From Acidobacteriota bacterium (lineage in GTDB: Bacteria; Acidobacteriota; UBA6911): a DNA stretch of 48,578 nt. Location of the stretch: NCBI GenBank assembly GCA_016933615.1, contig JAFGAO010000100.1:1-48578 (forward strand), given 5' to 3'. Shown here in pieces: positions 1 to 8,263 of this stretch (position 1 is the first letter of the stretch; each line of letters opens with the position of its first letter). A program made the translations under genes and the position numbers. Below the pieces are notes generated by a model. That model had not been told where the DNA came from. It made no database searches and worked only from the letters and a program-made list of their open reading frames with translations.

Positions 1-67
1 CGCCCCTACTTTTATTTGTGCGGAGGGCGGGTGCGGGATACGGGAGCAATTTTGGACGAAGGGAAAA

Positions 68-90
68 GGGCGAACACAAGGTTCGCCCCT
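68..90. repeat. REP-like palindrome, family 1, copy 1
   Basis: Perfect inverted repeat with 8-bp arms GGGCGAAC and GTTCGCCC around the loop ACAAG, followed by CT. It lies 15 bp past the stop codon of the minus-strand permease gene. The first ten bases of the window (ending CCCCTACT) look like the tail of another copy cut by the window edge. Related copies are at 11123, 31404 and 42130, all in the same orientation and all just 3' of a minus-strand gene. Confidence 0.8.
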
Positions 91-105
91 GATTCCGCCT
101 ATCTT

Positions 106-1008
106 TTAATGGATCTTTTCAATTTCCGATTGTCTTCGGCCCAGGAGGAATGCGGCCGCAAGGATGAGGGCGACGCCCGTGATCATGAAAACGACCGAAG
201 CCGATTTCGGAGGCGCCAGGGCGTACACGTAAAAATAAAAAAGAATGGGTGTGATCTGAACCGAAAGCTGCTGGATGGGAATGATGTTGCTGGCCTGGGC
301 GAATCTGAAGGCTTCGTTGGTCTGGCGGATGCCGAAAACGTTGCAGCCCACCAGGATCACGCTGGCAAGAACAAAAAGAGCCGCTTGGCCCCGGGTGCCG
401 CTGCCGGTAAAAACAGCCGCGAACACGGCAAGGAGGGGGCTGATCCAGAAATTGGAGATCGCAAACGGGAACCCGTTGGAAAAAGCCATGAGGATTCCCT
501 TTCTGCGGGAGCCTCGAAGAGAGATCAGGTGCGTCATCCCCCATAAAGCGAACAGACAAACGGTAAGAATCGCGATACGGACGGAAATGCCCGCTTCGGC
601 TAGGCAGGCGCGCACCACGTCCACCCCTATTTCGAGTTCGCTCAGGCCCAGCAGCGCGATGCCCGCGATCATCATGCCTATTCCGGCGTATTCGGCAAGA
701 TGCAGGGTTTCGCCCATGATCCCGACCGATCCGATAACCAGTACAATCAGGCCCGCGGCCATCAGCCCCGGAACCAGGGCCGGTCCGATCAGGGCCTGGG
801 CGGTCATGAAAGCGGCGGTGCCTACTCCGTATTCCAGGAAGAGACCCGTCAGCCATCTCGGGTTTTTCAGGAGGGTGCGCAAAAACCGCCGCTCTTTTTC
901 TTCCGGCGGCATGTCGTTGACGACCTTTTTCTGGAGAAGGATGCCGGCCTGCATGCAGCCGCCGCAAAAGAGAGCGGTGACGACGCCGAGTGTGTAGTTC
1001 AAGTCCAT
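106..1008 (-). CDS. DMT-superfamily permease (EamA/NIPA-like)
   Basis: A 300-residue integral membrane protein with about ten hydrophobic helices and very few charged residues outside short loops. The paired-repeat layout of small helices, a KNPRWLTG loop near residue 50 and a GETL element near residue 100 suit the drug/metabolite transporter superfamily, and the first half resembles NIPA-like proteins. The substrate cannot be told from the sequence. It stands upstream of nothing on its own strand except a REP-like repeat, and 43 bp downstream of the HAD phosphatase gene, so the two may be co-transcribed. The family call is reasonably firm; transport specificity is unknown. Confidence 0.75.
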   Translation of the reverse strand: MDLNYTLGVVTALFCGGCMQAGILLQKKVVNDMPPEEKERRFLRTLLKNPRWLTGLFLEYGVGTAAFMTAQALIGPALVPGLMAAGLIVLVIGSVGIMGETLHLAEYAGIGMMIAGIALLGLSELEIGVDVVRACLAEAGISVRIAILTVCLFALWGMTHLISLRGSRRKGILMAFSNGFPFAISNFWISPLLAVFAAVFTGSGTRGQAALFVLASVILVGCNVFGIRQTNEAFRFAQASNIIPIQQLSVQITPILFYFYVYALAPPKSASVVFMITGVALILAAAFLLGRRQSEIEKIH

Positions 1009-1051
1009 AATCCGCTTTCAGTCGAAGGGGCGGGCCGGGATGGCGACCGGC

Positions 1052-1741
1052 TCATGCATTCTCCCGATAGAAATAGTCGTCGAGTTCGTTCAGGTCGTCG
1101 ATAATCAGGTCGGGACCGTACGCGAGAATTTCCTCTCTGGTGTGGAAGCCGCCGGTTACGCCGCATGTCGCGACCCCGGCCGCTTTGCCCGCCTCGATAT
1201 CCACGGAGCTGTCCCCGACCATAACCGTGGCGTGCGGCGCCGCCCCGCAGAGATCCATTGCCATCCTGAGCGCGGCCGGGTCCGGCTTGTAGGCGTGGGC
1301 GGTTTCTTCTCCCAGGATGGCCCGGAAGCAGCCGGAAATTCCCAGCCCCTGCAGGATCGGCCTGGAATACCTTTCCGGCTTGTTGCTGACCACGGCCATA
1401 TCCGCCCAGGATAGGCGGCGCAGCGCCTCCTCCACTCCGGGATAGAGCCGGGTCCGGTCCAGCATATGATTCGCGTACTCCTCCCTGAAAAGCGCGATTC
1501 CTTGCCGGAGCAGTTCCTCGCTGGGTTCGTGGTTGTGGATTTCCCTCAGCGTCCGTTCCAGCAGTTTCTTGACCCCGTTCCCGACAAACTCCACGACCCG
1601 GGAAACGGGAAGGGGCGGGAACTCGAGCTTTGCCAGCGCCAGGTTCACGGCGGTCGCAATATCGTCTTTGGAATCGATCAGGGTTCCGTCCAGATCGAAC
1701 ATGAAGAGGCGGCACGGCCGAGGCTTGAAACTTTTTTTCAT
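1052..1741 (-). CDS. HAD-family phosphatase, phosphoglycolate phosphatase-like
   Basis: A 229-residue haloacid dehalogenase-like hydrolase. Motif I is DLDGT at residues 16-20 (nucleophile D16, acid D18). Motif II is the serine of VVSNKPE, motif III the lysine of AYKPDP, and motif IV is GDSSVDIEAG. A helical cap between motifs I and II (about residues 30-100) matches the Gph/PGP subgroup, which removes phosphate from 2-phosphoglycolate formed by DNA repair or oxygenase activity. Related HAD enzymes (pyrophosphatase PpaX, nucleotidases) share the same features, so the substrate is inferred. The length is normal for Gph. The start has no strong Shine-Dalgarno sequence, but the reading frame is clear. 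Confidence 0.82.
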   Translation of the reverse strand: MKKSFKPRPCRLFMFDLDGTLIDSKDDIATAVNLALAKLEFPPLPVSRVVEFVGNGVKKLLERTLREIHNHEPSEELLRQGIALFREEYANHMLDRTRLYPGVEEALRRLSWADMAVVSNKPERYSRPILQGLGISGCFRAILGEETAHAYKPDPAALRMAMDLCGAAPHATVMVGDSSVDIEAGKAAGVATCGVTGGFHTREEILAYGPDLIIDDLNELDDYFYRENA

Positions 1742-1905
1742 TGTAACCCATCAATATCCCCGGCTTCAGGTCCATCCGTGGACCCGTACAGGGAGTTATT
1801 ATCATGTATATTTGCGTTTGCTGCCGAACGGGAAACGCGAAACCGGAAACGAGGTGTCCAATAAAGCGGCGAACGGGGGTGTCCGGCCCGGATTTCAAAG
1901 CCCGG

Positions 1906-2433
1906 TCAACGGCTCTCCAGAAGCATTCGTACGTGGCCCAGCTCGGGCAGGATCAGCGCCTCCATGGCCAGCTTGCAGGCCCTGGGGCTTCCCGGAAGGC
2001 AGAAGATCACCCTGCCATTCATTGTCCCCGCAAGAGCGCGCGACAGCATGGCGGCGCTTTTCACCTGGGGGTAGCTCAGCTGCATGAAAAGGGAGTTGAA
2101 ACCCGCGAGCTCCTTGTCGAGCATGGGCCGGACCGCTTCTATGGTTACGTCCGTGGGGGACAGGCCCGTTCCTCCCGTCGTGATGATGGCCTGGACCTTT
2201 TTATTTTTCAACAGCCCGCGCAGAGCCGTCTGCAGGATTTTAAGATTGTCGGGAAGGACTTTTCTGGCACGGACCTCGTGCCCGCCTTTTTCCAGAAGCT
2301 CCTGGATCGTGTCTCCCGAAGTGTCGGTGTCCAGCGAGCGCGAATTCGAAAGGGTGATCACGGCGACTCCGACGGAGAGATTGGATCTGCTTCTATGTTC
2401 AGCCACTGAATCATTTAATTTCCCTGTCGGCAT
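1906..2433 (-). CDS. moaB: MoaB/Mog-type molybdenum cofactor protein
   Basis: A 175-residue MoaB/Mog-fold protein, which binds molybdopterin and in active members adenylates it before metal insertion. Visible motifs are DTSG (residues 37-40), the cofactor-binding GGTG loop (87-90) followed by LSPTDVT, and a C-terminal FCLPGSPRA segment near residue 150. The first twenty residues are a polar extension before the usual start of the fold, so a later start is possible. It is a single gene with no other moa or moe gene beside it. A molybdate-type regulator fragment lies at the far right end of the window, but 46 kb away. Confidence 0.88.
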   Translation of the reverse strand: MPTGKLNDSVAEHRSRSNLSVGVAVITLSNSRSLDTDTSGDTIQELLEKGGHEVRARKVLPDNLKILQTALRGLLKNKKVQAIITTGGTGLSPTDVTIEAVRPMLDKELAGFNSLFMQLSYPQVKSAAMLSRALAGTMNGRVIFCLPGSPRACKLAMEALILPELGHVRMLLESR

Positions 2434-2723
2434 GCAATCCCCCCAAACGTGGACGAAGGCTCATGATGCCACGTCCGAAGAATTTTTCCTAGCACGGAAT
2501 GGCCGCCGGGTGCAAACGGAAGTGAGACTCATGTCCGCCCCTTCGCTCCGCCCGGATTCCGGGGAGTTCTGCTTGGAATAGAACCGGCAAATCCGGTTCG
2601 AATCCTTAAAGCTTTCTCAAATACGGATCGAAAAGGAAAAAGTAGGGATAGAAGCGCCCGTCTGCCCGTACCCGGATGGGTCTCCCTTTTGCGGCAGATC
2701 GCAACATTAAACGGATTTTCCTT

Positions 2724-3593
2724 ATGAATGCGTCCGGCCAGCCGGCCTCTTTTCAGATCGACAAGGAACTCGAGATTCCGAGCATCCCTCTGGTGCTGAT
2801 TAAAATCATTCAGGCACTGGACCAGGATACCAGCACCGCGAAGCAGCTCGAGGAGTTGATCATGCACGATCCGGCTCTTTCGGCCCGGATACTGCGGCTT
2901 GCGAATTCGGCCTTTTATTCCTTCCGTTCCAGGGTAAAAACCATTTCCCACGCCATAACGCTCCTGGGGATCAACCTGGTCACCAGCCTGGCGATCGGGA
3001 TCAACATTTTCGATACGTTTATCAAAGGGGCAAAATCCGAGGCGGCGCTCATCAATCAATTGTGGACGCACTCCTGCGCGGTCGGAGTGCTGGCCCGGAA
3101 AGTCTGGATGCTGAAAAGCAGCAGTCAGAAGGAGACGGAATTCGCGTTTTTGTGCGGCCTGCTGCACGATTTCGGCAAAGTTGTTTTTTTCAAGACGTAC
3201 CCGGGGAAATACGGATCGATTTTCGCCTCTGAGAAAACGGAGTCGGACAAGACCATTTCCGGGCTTGAGGAAGAGAATTACGGGGTGGACCATGCCGTTG
3301 TGGGTGAAATGCTGGCCAAGCAGTGGGGATTCCCCAGGGAGTTGGCCGGCCTGATTCGAAAGCACCACGATCCTTCGGAGGTGGGCACTCCGATGGTGGC
3401 CGCAGTGATGCTGGCCGATCATCTGGCAAAAAGGTTCGAGATCGGCTATGACGGCGACCACGGCCTGAATTCTCCGGTAGAAATCGAGGAAGTGTTGTCG
3501 AAGCTATCAATCAGCGAGGAGCAACGGGAGCAGCTCGAGGAGTTCGCCTCGCAAGAATGCGTCAACATCAAGCAGTTTTACCGGATCTCCTGA
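2724..3593 (+). CDS. HDOD-domain signalling protein
   Basis: A 289-residue HDOD protein. HDOD domains are HD-GYP relatives that act as regulatory scaffolds, often in motility, cell-cycle or second-messenger pathways, and many lack phosphohydrolase activity. The HDOD hallmark spans residues 15-210, with HDPALSARILRLANS near 48-62 and a retained HD pair at H148-D149 (LLHDFGK). An HH pair occurs in RKHHDPS, so part of a metal site survives. The ATG at 2724 is preferred because the domain begins just after it; an in-frame ATG at 2676 adds sixteen unlikely residues. The GAF protein follows after 22 bp, and the two probably form one transcription unit. Confidence 0.85.
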   Translation: MNASGQPASFQIDKELEIPSIPLVLIKIIQALDQDTSTAKQLEELIMHDPALSARILRLANSAFYSFRSRVKTISHAITLLGINLVTSLAIGINIFDTFIKGAKSEAALINQLWTHSCAVGVLARKVWMLKSSSQKETEFAFLCGLLHDFGKVVFFKTYPGKYGSIFASEKTESDKTISGLEEENYGVDHAVVGEMLAKQWGFPRELAGLIRKHHDPSEVGTPMVAAVMLADHLAKRFEIGYDGDHGLNSPVEIEEVLSKLSISEEQREQLEEFASQECVNIKQFYRIS

Positions 3594-3615
3594 TGATGTC
3601 GCAAAGGGGTTTTCA

Positions 3616-4764
3616 ATGGAGATAGAGGACAGAATTCGCAATCAGATAGAAGCCATACTGATCAACGACGCCAGGAATTTCGAAGAGATCAGGCGCATGG
3701 CCTCCGACGACGAGCCCCTGGACGCCGAAATTCTTGCCGAGGAAAGGAATCTGTATAACCGGATTATCAACAGTTACAGGAATGCGGTCAGCGAAGTGAA
3801 CAAGCTGCTCGAGCAGAATATCGCCTCCCTTTCCAGCTTTTACCGGATCGTCGACAGCATCAAGGAGAAAAAGGATTTCCAGGAGATCTGCTCCAGGATC
3901 GTCGACTGCATTCTGCAGGATTTCCACGCTGATTACTGCAGCCTCCTGTTCCCCGATGATGAGGAGATTCTCTGCCTGGAAGGGATCTGCGAAGAACGGA
4001 GGTTCATCCGGATTCATAGCGGGAACAACCTGCTCGGCAGCAAGGAATTCGAGCAGGAACTGACGCGCATGGCCGGGGAATGCGGCGACTGCCTCTACAT
4101 CGAAGACGTGTACAAGGAATCCCGGTTCAATACAATCGACTTTCCGGGCGTGGTGAGATCCGTTCTGTGTTTGCCCGTCACCCTGTGCAGCCATCCGGCC
4201 GGGTACCTGATCCTGAGCCACTCACTGCCGAAGTTTTTCCACGACAACCACATCCGCGTAATACGCATCCTGGGGAGTTTTATCGCCCACCTGAGGCTGC
4301 TGCACTACAACGGCAATATGCCCGACTGGTCGAAACTGGATTCCGGCCTGATGGATGAGGCGTCGGAAAATCCGGATGCCAACGCCGTCGTACTGATGCA
4401 CTTCGATGTTTCGGATGCATCCGGACGCCGCGTTCCGCTCAACCGGGATTCGGTCTGTGAAATCCGGTCCCGCATCCGGAGAATTCTGCAGGGGAAGGAA
4501 ACCGTCCTCTTCCACATGGACAGGGAACTCATGGTCTTTCTGCCGGGCGTCGGGTCGGACCGGCTCCCCGAAAGGGTCCGCTGCATCCGGGAGGCGTTCT
4601 GCTCCTGGCGCGCGGTCAGGGAGGACAGGAAGGATGTTCTTCTGAATCTCGGATTTTCCGTCTGCGAGGAGGATGAGGATCTTTCCAGAATGCTCGAAAT
4701 CGCCTCGGTCGTCATGCATCCCGAAAGCGACGAGGATTCCGAATATATTCCACCCGATAAATGA
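3616..4764 (+). CDS. GAF-domain sensor protein with degenerate C-terminal domain
   Basis: A 382-residue cytoplasmic protein with a good ribosome binding site (AAGGGG) ahead of the ATG. Residues 1-65 are a charged helical lead. Residues 70-215 form a GAF domain (SSFYRIVDSIKEKKDF, then SVLCLPV and ILSHSLPKFF elements). The rest (about 255-370) has the size and pattern of a GGDEF-like or nucleotide-cyclase-like fold but no GGDEF signature: the region FMVFLPG-like/ELMVFLPGVGSDRL sits where such a domain would place it. It has no transmembrane segment. It is paired with the upstream HDOD gene, suggesting one signalling module; the ligand is unknown. Confidence 0.7.
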   Translation: MEIEDRIRNQIEAILINDARNFEEIRRMASDDEPLDAEILAEERNLYNRIINSYRNAVSEVNKLLEQNIASLSSFYRIVDSIKEKKDFQEICSRIVDCILQDFHADYCSLLFPDDEEILCLEGICEERRFIRIHSGNNLLGSKEFEQELTRMAGECGDCLYIEDVYKESRFNTIDFPGVVRSVLCLPVTLCSHPAGYLILSHSLPKFFHDNHIRVIRILGSFIAHLRLLHYNGNMPDWSKLDSGLMDEASENPDANAVVLMHFDVSDASGRRVPLNRDSVCEIRSRIRRILQGKETVLFHMDRELMVFLPGVGSDRLPERVRCIREAFCSWRAVREDRKDVLLNLGFSVCEEDEDLSRMLEIASVVMHPESDEDSEYIPPDK

Positions 4765-4838
4765 TTGTTCCGCCTCTTTTCCCCGAAGCAGCCCATGCAG
4801 GGGCGCTCATCCCGGCCTGAATCACGAACGTCGGATCG

Positions 4839-4930
4839 CTTCCGATCCCGATCGCGATCCCGGCTTTGAGGGGCAAGCCAAAGCCATGCCTCAAAGGCGT
4901 GGTGGATTGCTCCGGCTTCGGCCGGAGGCA
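4839..4930. repeat. Intergenic hairpin repeat, family 3
   Basis: The gap between the GAF gene and kamA holds CTTTGAGG (4864-4871) paired with CCTCAAAG (4889-4896). Inside the loop is GGGGCAAGCCAAAGCC, which recurs with one change at 29260 downstream of the rRNA methyltransferase gene. Just before it are degenerate GATCCCGATCGCGATCCC-like units, a type of low-complexity sequence also seen near 29200 and 39420. It lies 3' of genes on both strands. Confidence 0.5.
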
Positions 4931-4950
4931 GAGTTGACCGGTGGCCCTGA

Positions 4951-6021
4951 TCACGGGATGTTGGGCAGGGTTGTGCGTTCCCCTTTATAGTTGCGGAAGG
5001 TGTATTCCGTCTCGTTTTTCTCAATCAGGTAATAATCGGGCGCAATCGGGATCTTGCCGATGTTGGTGGCCACGACATACATCGGCTGCGCCATTCCCGT
5101 CGTGTGCCCCCGGATCGCGTCGCGTATCAGTTCGGCTCCTTTTTCCACGGGAGTGCGGAAATGGTCCAGCCCGGGCGCCGGTTCGCAATAGAACAGGTAA
5201 TAGGGCCGGACCCGTATCGACAGCAGCTTCCGGCAAAGCTTCCGGAAAGTGGGGACGTCGTCGTTGATTCCCCGCAGCAGGACCGACTGGTTGTTCACCG
5301 GCACGCCGCATTGCGTCAGGCGGTACACGGCGCGGGCGGAAGCTTCCGTGATCTCCTTGGGATGGTTGAAGTGCGTGTTGACCCATATCGGCACGCGGTG
5401 GAAGCCCGAGAGAATCCGGCACAGGTTTTCGGTGATGCGGTCCGGCAGGGTAACGAGCGTGCGGGAGCCGAACCGGATCATCTCCACGTGAGGAATCTCC
5501 CGCAGCCGGCGGACCACGTACTCGATCTTGTCGTCGGTAAGGATGAACGGGTCGCCTCCCGTGACCAGCACATCCCGGATCTCGGGATGGTCCGCGATCC
5601 AGGCAAAGCCTTCCTCCAGGTCCAGGTGCAGGGAGAGGCTGTCGTCGATGGTCAGCTCTTTCCGGAAACAGTGCCGGCAGTAAATCGAGCAGACCTGGGT
5701 CACGCAGAAGGCAATCCGGTCGTGGTACTGGCGGGCGATGCTGTCCGGACGCTTCTCCCCGATGGAGCGGTTCTCCTTCCACTCGAGGTAGTTTGCGATT
5801 CCGTATTTGTTCACGTTTTCCAGCATCGAGGGCACGGATTGCCGCCGGACGGGGCAGCCGGGATCGTCGCGGTCCATCAGCGACGCATAATGCGGCGGGA
5901 TCTGCCAGCGCCGCCCCAATTCCCTGACGGCCCGCTCCTCTTCGGCCGTGACGTGGATGTATTTCCTCAATTGCTCCAGGGTGCGCACTGCATTCTGCAG
6001 CTGTTCCTGCCAGGCTTCCAT
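4951..6021 (-). CDS. KamA-family radical SAM 2,3-aminomutase
   Basis: A 356-residue radical SAM, PLP-dependent aminomutase that shifts an alpha-amino group to the beta carbon. The [4Fe-4S]/SAM motif is C111-x3-C115-x2-C118 (CSIYCRHC). GGDPF is at 155-159, and the PLP lysine is probably K323 in NIGKIP. Aligned to lysine 2,3-aminomutase, Asp293, which holds the lysine side chain, corresponds to E280 in YCEPAPG, and Asp330 to A318 in YVVATN. The side-chain pocket is therefore not the lysine type, and it also lacks the Lys/Asn pair described for glutamate 2,3-aminomutase. The protein is shorter than clostridial LAM (about 416 residues). It is translated from a ribosome binding site that overlaps the stop of the upstream glutamine synthetase gene. 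The family is certain; the substrate is not. Confidence 0.85.
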   Translation of the reverse strand: MEAWQEQLQNAVRTLEQLRKYIHVTAEEERAVRELGRRWQIPPHYASLMDRDDPGCPVRRQSVPSMLENVNKYGIANYLEWKENRSIGEKRPDSIARQYHDRIAFCVTQVCSIYCRHCFRKELTIDDSLSLHLDLEEGFAWIADHPEIRDVLVTGGDPFILTDDKIEYVVRRLREIPHVEMIRFGSRTLVTLPDRITENLCRILSGFHRVPIWVNTHFNHPKEITEASARAVYRLTQCGVPVNNQSVLLRGINDDVPTFRKLCRKLLSIRVRPYYLFYCEPAPGLDHFRTPVEKGAELIRDAIRGHTTGMAQPMYVVATNIGKIPIAPDYYLIEKNETEYTFRNYKGERTTLPNIP

Positions 6022-6026
6022 AGCCG

Positions 6027-6032
6027 CCTCCT
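6027..6032 (-). promoter_or_regulatory. kamA ribosome binding site overlapping the GS stop codon
   Basis: Perfect AGGAGG (minus strand) five bases before the kamA ATG. Its last bases share nucleotides with the TAG stop codon (6031-6033) of the glutamine synthetase gene, an arrangement expected for translational coupling. Confidence 0.85.
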
Positions 6033-7353
6033 ACAAGTAACGGGACCGTTCCCATTCGGTGACGAAAACGCGGTAATCCTCCCACTCGCTGTGTTTGATT
6101 TCCAGGTAGCGTTCAAAAGTCTGGTCTCCCAGGGCTCTTTGCAGGAATTCGCTCTGGCGGGCCAGGCGCAGTGCTTCACCGAAATCGAGAGGGAGCGTTT
6201 CCAGCCCCAGATCGGCGCCGACTTCGTAAATATTCTGTTCAAAAGGCGGAGGAGGTTCGAGTTTCTGCTCGATCCCGTCCAGTCCCGCGTGCAGTATCAC
6301 GGCGTAGCCCAGGTAGATGCTCCCGCTGGGGTCTCCGCTGCGGTATTCGATGTGCGCCGGCTTGCCGCCTCTGTGGATGACGCGGACCATGGCGCTGCGG
6401 TTGGCGAGCCCCCAGCAGATGTGCACCGGCGCCTCGCGGTGCAGCACGTAGGCTTTATAGGAATTGATCGTGGGCGCCGTCACGAGGCACATGTCCCGCG
6501 CCCGGGCCAGCAGGCCGGCGATAAAGGACCGCCCGACGGGGCTGAGCCCGTCCGCAGCTTTTGCATTACCCGTCACGTCGCGGCCCCTTTTGTCTCGCAG
6601 GGACATGTGGATGTGCAGCGCGTTCCGGTTCTGGTTGTTCAACGGCTTGGGCATAAAGGTCGCATAGTAATTGCGCGAACGGGCGACCTGTTTCACCACG
6701 TACTTGACCAGCGCCAGGTGCTCGGCCGAGCGCATGGCCGGTTCGTACATGATGTTTATTTCGTGCTGGCTGGGGGAAACCTCGTGGTGGGCTTTTTCAA
6801 CCGTGATCCCGATCTTTTCAAGAACATGCACGATTCCTTCACGGACGCTTTCCCCCGCGTCGGTCGGGGAGGCGTCAAAATATTCGCCGTAGTCGGTGAG
6901 CGCCTCCTGGATGACGGTGGTGCGCTTGTGCAGCAGGAAATATTCCATCTCCGGACCGGTGAAAAATCGGAACCCCATGTTTTCGGCACGTTCCAGCGCC
7001 TTCTGCAGGATGTATCTCGGGTCGGATTCGAAACGGCCGCCGTCCCGGTTCTGCACATCGCAGTCGAACCGGCCCAGCGGAGGGCTTCCGGGCTCGATGA
7101 TTGAAGGCACAATGACGAAGCTGGTGACATCGGGTTTCAGGTATTTGTCGCTGTCGTTTACCTTCCCGAATCCGTTGATCGAGCAGCCGTCGAAACCGAC
7201 GCCTTCCTCCAGGACTTTCTTTAAGAGATTGGCCGGAACCAGAAGGTTCTTCGGCTTTCCTATAAGGTCCTTGAAAACCAGCTGAAGGCTCACGACGCCC
7301 TCTTTTGAGATCAGCGACTGGATACGTTCCAGTTCCTTTCTGGATAAGGCCAT
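6031..7353 (-). CDS. Glutamine synthetase type I homologue
   Basis: A 440-residue GSI-family ligase that joins ammonia (or an amine) to a gamma-carboxylate with ATP. All metal-ligand landmarks are present: PEMEYF, EVSPSQHEI, HIHMSL, and the arginine-rich NRSAMVRV and IEYRSGDPSG. There is no NLYDLPPEE-type adenylylation loop, so GlnE-type control is unlikely. The usual glycine-rich GSGMHxH is replaced by NRNALHIH, and the NPTxNSYKR segment reads APTINSYKA, so it departs from housekeeping GlnA at the substrate face. It is first in a two-gene operon with kamA. A beta-amino acid or another carboxylate is a plausible substrate; ordinary glutamine synthesis is also possible. A GGGAGGG ribosome binding site precedes the ATG. 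Confidence 0.85.
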   Translation of the reverse strand: MALSRKELERIQSLISKEGVVSLQLVFKDLIGKPKNLLVPANLLKKVLEEGVGFDGCSINGFGKVNDSDKYLKPDVTSFVIVPSIIEPGSPPLGRFDCDVQNRDGGRFESDPRYILQKALERAENMGFRFFTGPEMEYFLLHKRTTVIQEALTDYGEYFDASPTDAGESVREGIVHVLEKIGITVEKAHHEVSPSQHEINIMYEPAMRSAEHLALVKYVVKQVARSRNYYATFMPKPLNNQNRNALHIHMSLRDKRGRDVTGNAKAADGLSPVGRSFIAGLLARARDMCLVTAPTINSYKAYVLHREAPVHICWGLANRSAMVRVIHRGGKPAHIEYRSGDPSGSIYLGYAVILHAGLDGIEQKLEPPPPFEQNIYEVGADLGLETLPLDFGEALRLARQSEFLQRALGDQTFERYLEIKHSEWEDYRVFVTEWERSRYL

Positions 7354-7476
7354 AATCAGATTCCCTCCCTTAAAAAATCGGTCCCGGTCAGTATAGATCC
7401 ATCGGCGATTTCATATCTATTTAAACTTGCCGCAAAGATGCTATGATGATCCTTCAGCAACTGAGAGGACACTGAC

Positions 7477-8250
7477 ATGAAAATGAAAATATCCCGCCGT
7501 GAGATTCTGGGAGCCGGAACCGTCGCGGGGTGCGCCGCCATAGGCGGCGCCCTGCTAAAGGGCGCAAATGTCGCGGCCGCCTCTCCCTCCGCCGCAGCTG
7601 TACCCTGGACGTGGAAAAAGATGGATCCGGCCGAAATTCAGGAACGCGCCTACCAGTCCGCCTGGGAAAAAATCGGCTGCATGTACGGCGCGTGCGAATC
7701 CATCCTGGGCACCCTGGCGGACCGCTACGGCGCTCCCTACAATACCTTTCCCGTCGACGCCACCGTTTACGGCTCCGGAGGCATCGGAGGCATCGGATCG
7801 GTTTGCGGCACCGTCAACGCGTCGGGACTGCTCTTCAATCTTTTCGTAAAAAACCAGAACGATCTTTTCGCCCTCTGTTCCGAAATGTCCCTCTGGTACG
7901 AAAAGGCGAGCCTTCCGGTCTACCGGCCCAAGAAGCCGAAGGTGGACATAGAAATTGTCCGGTCCGTGGCCGGTTCGAACCTCTGCCATATTTCATCGAC
8001 GAAATGGGCCAACGCATCGGGCTACAAAGTGCTGACCAACGAGCATTTCGAGCGCTGCAACCGCCTGGTCGCCGACGCCGCCGCAGAGATTGTCCGGATG
8101 CTCAACGAATACGACGCGGGCAATATGGCGTTCAAGCAAAAGTTGAATGACTTTTCCCAGCAGTGCCTTTCCTGCCACGGGCCCGGGAATACCACGGCCA
8201 ATGTCGCTTCGGGCATGACCTGCAACCCGTGCCACGAAAATCCCCATTAG
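7477..8250 (+). CDS. Exported split-Soret-type diheme cytochrome c (C_GCAxxG_C_C family)
   Basis: A 257-residue exported redox protein. The N-terminus is a twin-arginine-like signal (SRREILG at 6-12, then a hydrophobic, alanine-rich stretch to about residue 40). Residues 50-205 are a C_GCAxxG_C_C domain with C68, C73, C110, C134, C170 and C194; GGIGGIGSVCG is its signature. The tail carries two c-type heme sites, CLSCH (230-234) and CNPCH (249-253). This architecture matches split-Soret cytochrome c of Desulfovibrio, a dimer with two hemes per subunit and an additional iron-sulfur centre. Its physiological partner is unknown. It is divergent from the GS-kamA operon. A GAGAGGA ribosome binding site precedes the ATG. 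Confidence 0.85.
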   Translation: MKMKISRREILGAGTVAGCAAIGGALLKGANVAAASPSAAAVPWTWKKMDPAEIQERAYQSAWEKIGCMYGACESILGTLADRYGAPYNTFPVDATVYGSGGIGGIGSVCGTVNASGLLFNLFVKNQNDLFALCSEMSLWYEKASLPVYRPKKPKVDIEIVRSVAGSNLCHISSTKWANASGYKVLTNEHFERCNRLVADAAAEIVRMLNEYDAGNMAFKQKLNDFSQQCLSCHGPGNTTANVASGMTCNPCHENPH

Positions 8251-8263
8251 CGCAGGCCGGGCT

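Noticed and set aside
16-546. Plus-strand open frame over the permease gene
   Set aside because: It is antisense to a protein with clear membrane helices and has no recognisable domain.
2595-2620. GGTTCGAATCC resembling a tRNA T-loop
   Set aside because: No paired T stem and no acceptor, D or anticodon arms around it.
5104-7104. A 666-codon plus-strand open frame
   Set aside because: It lies antisense to the kamA and glutamine synthetase genes, whose motifs are unambiguous; high GC keeps the complementary frame open.
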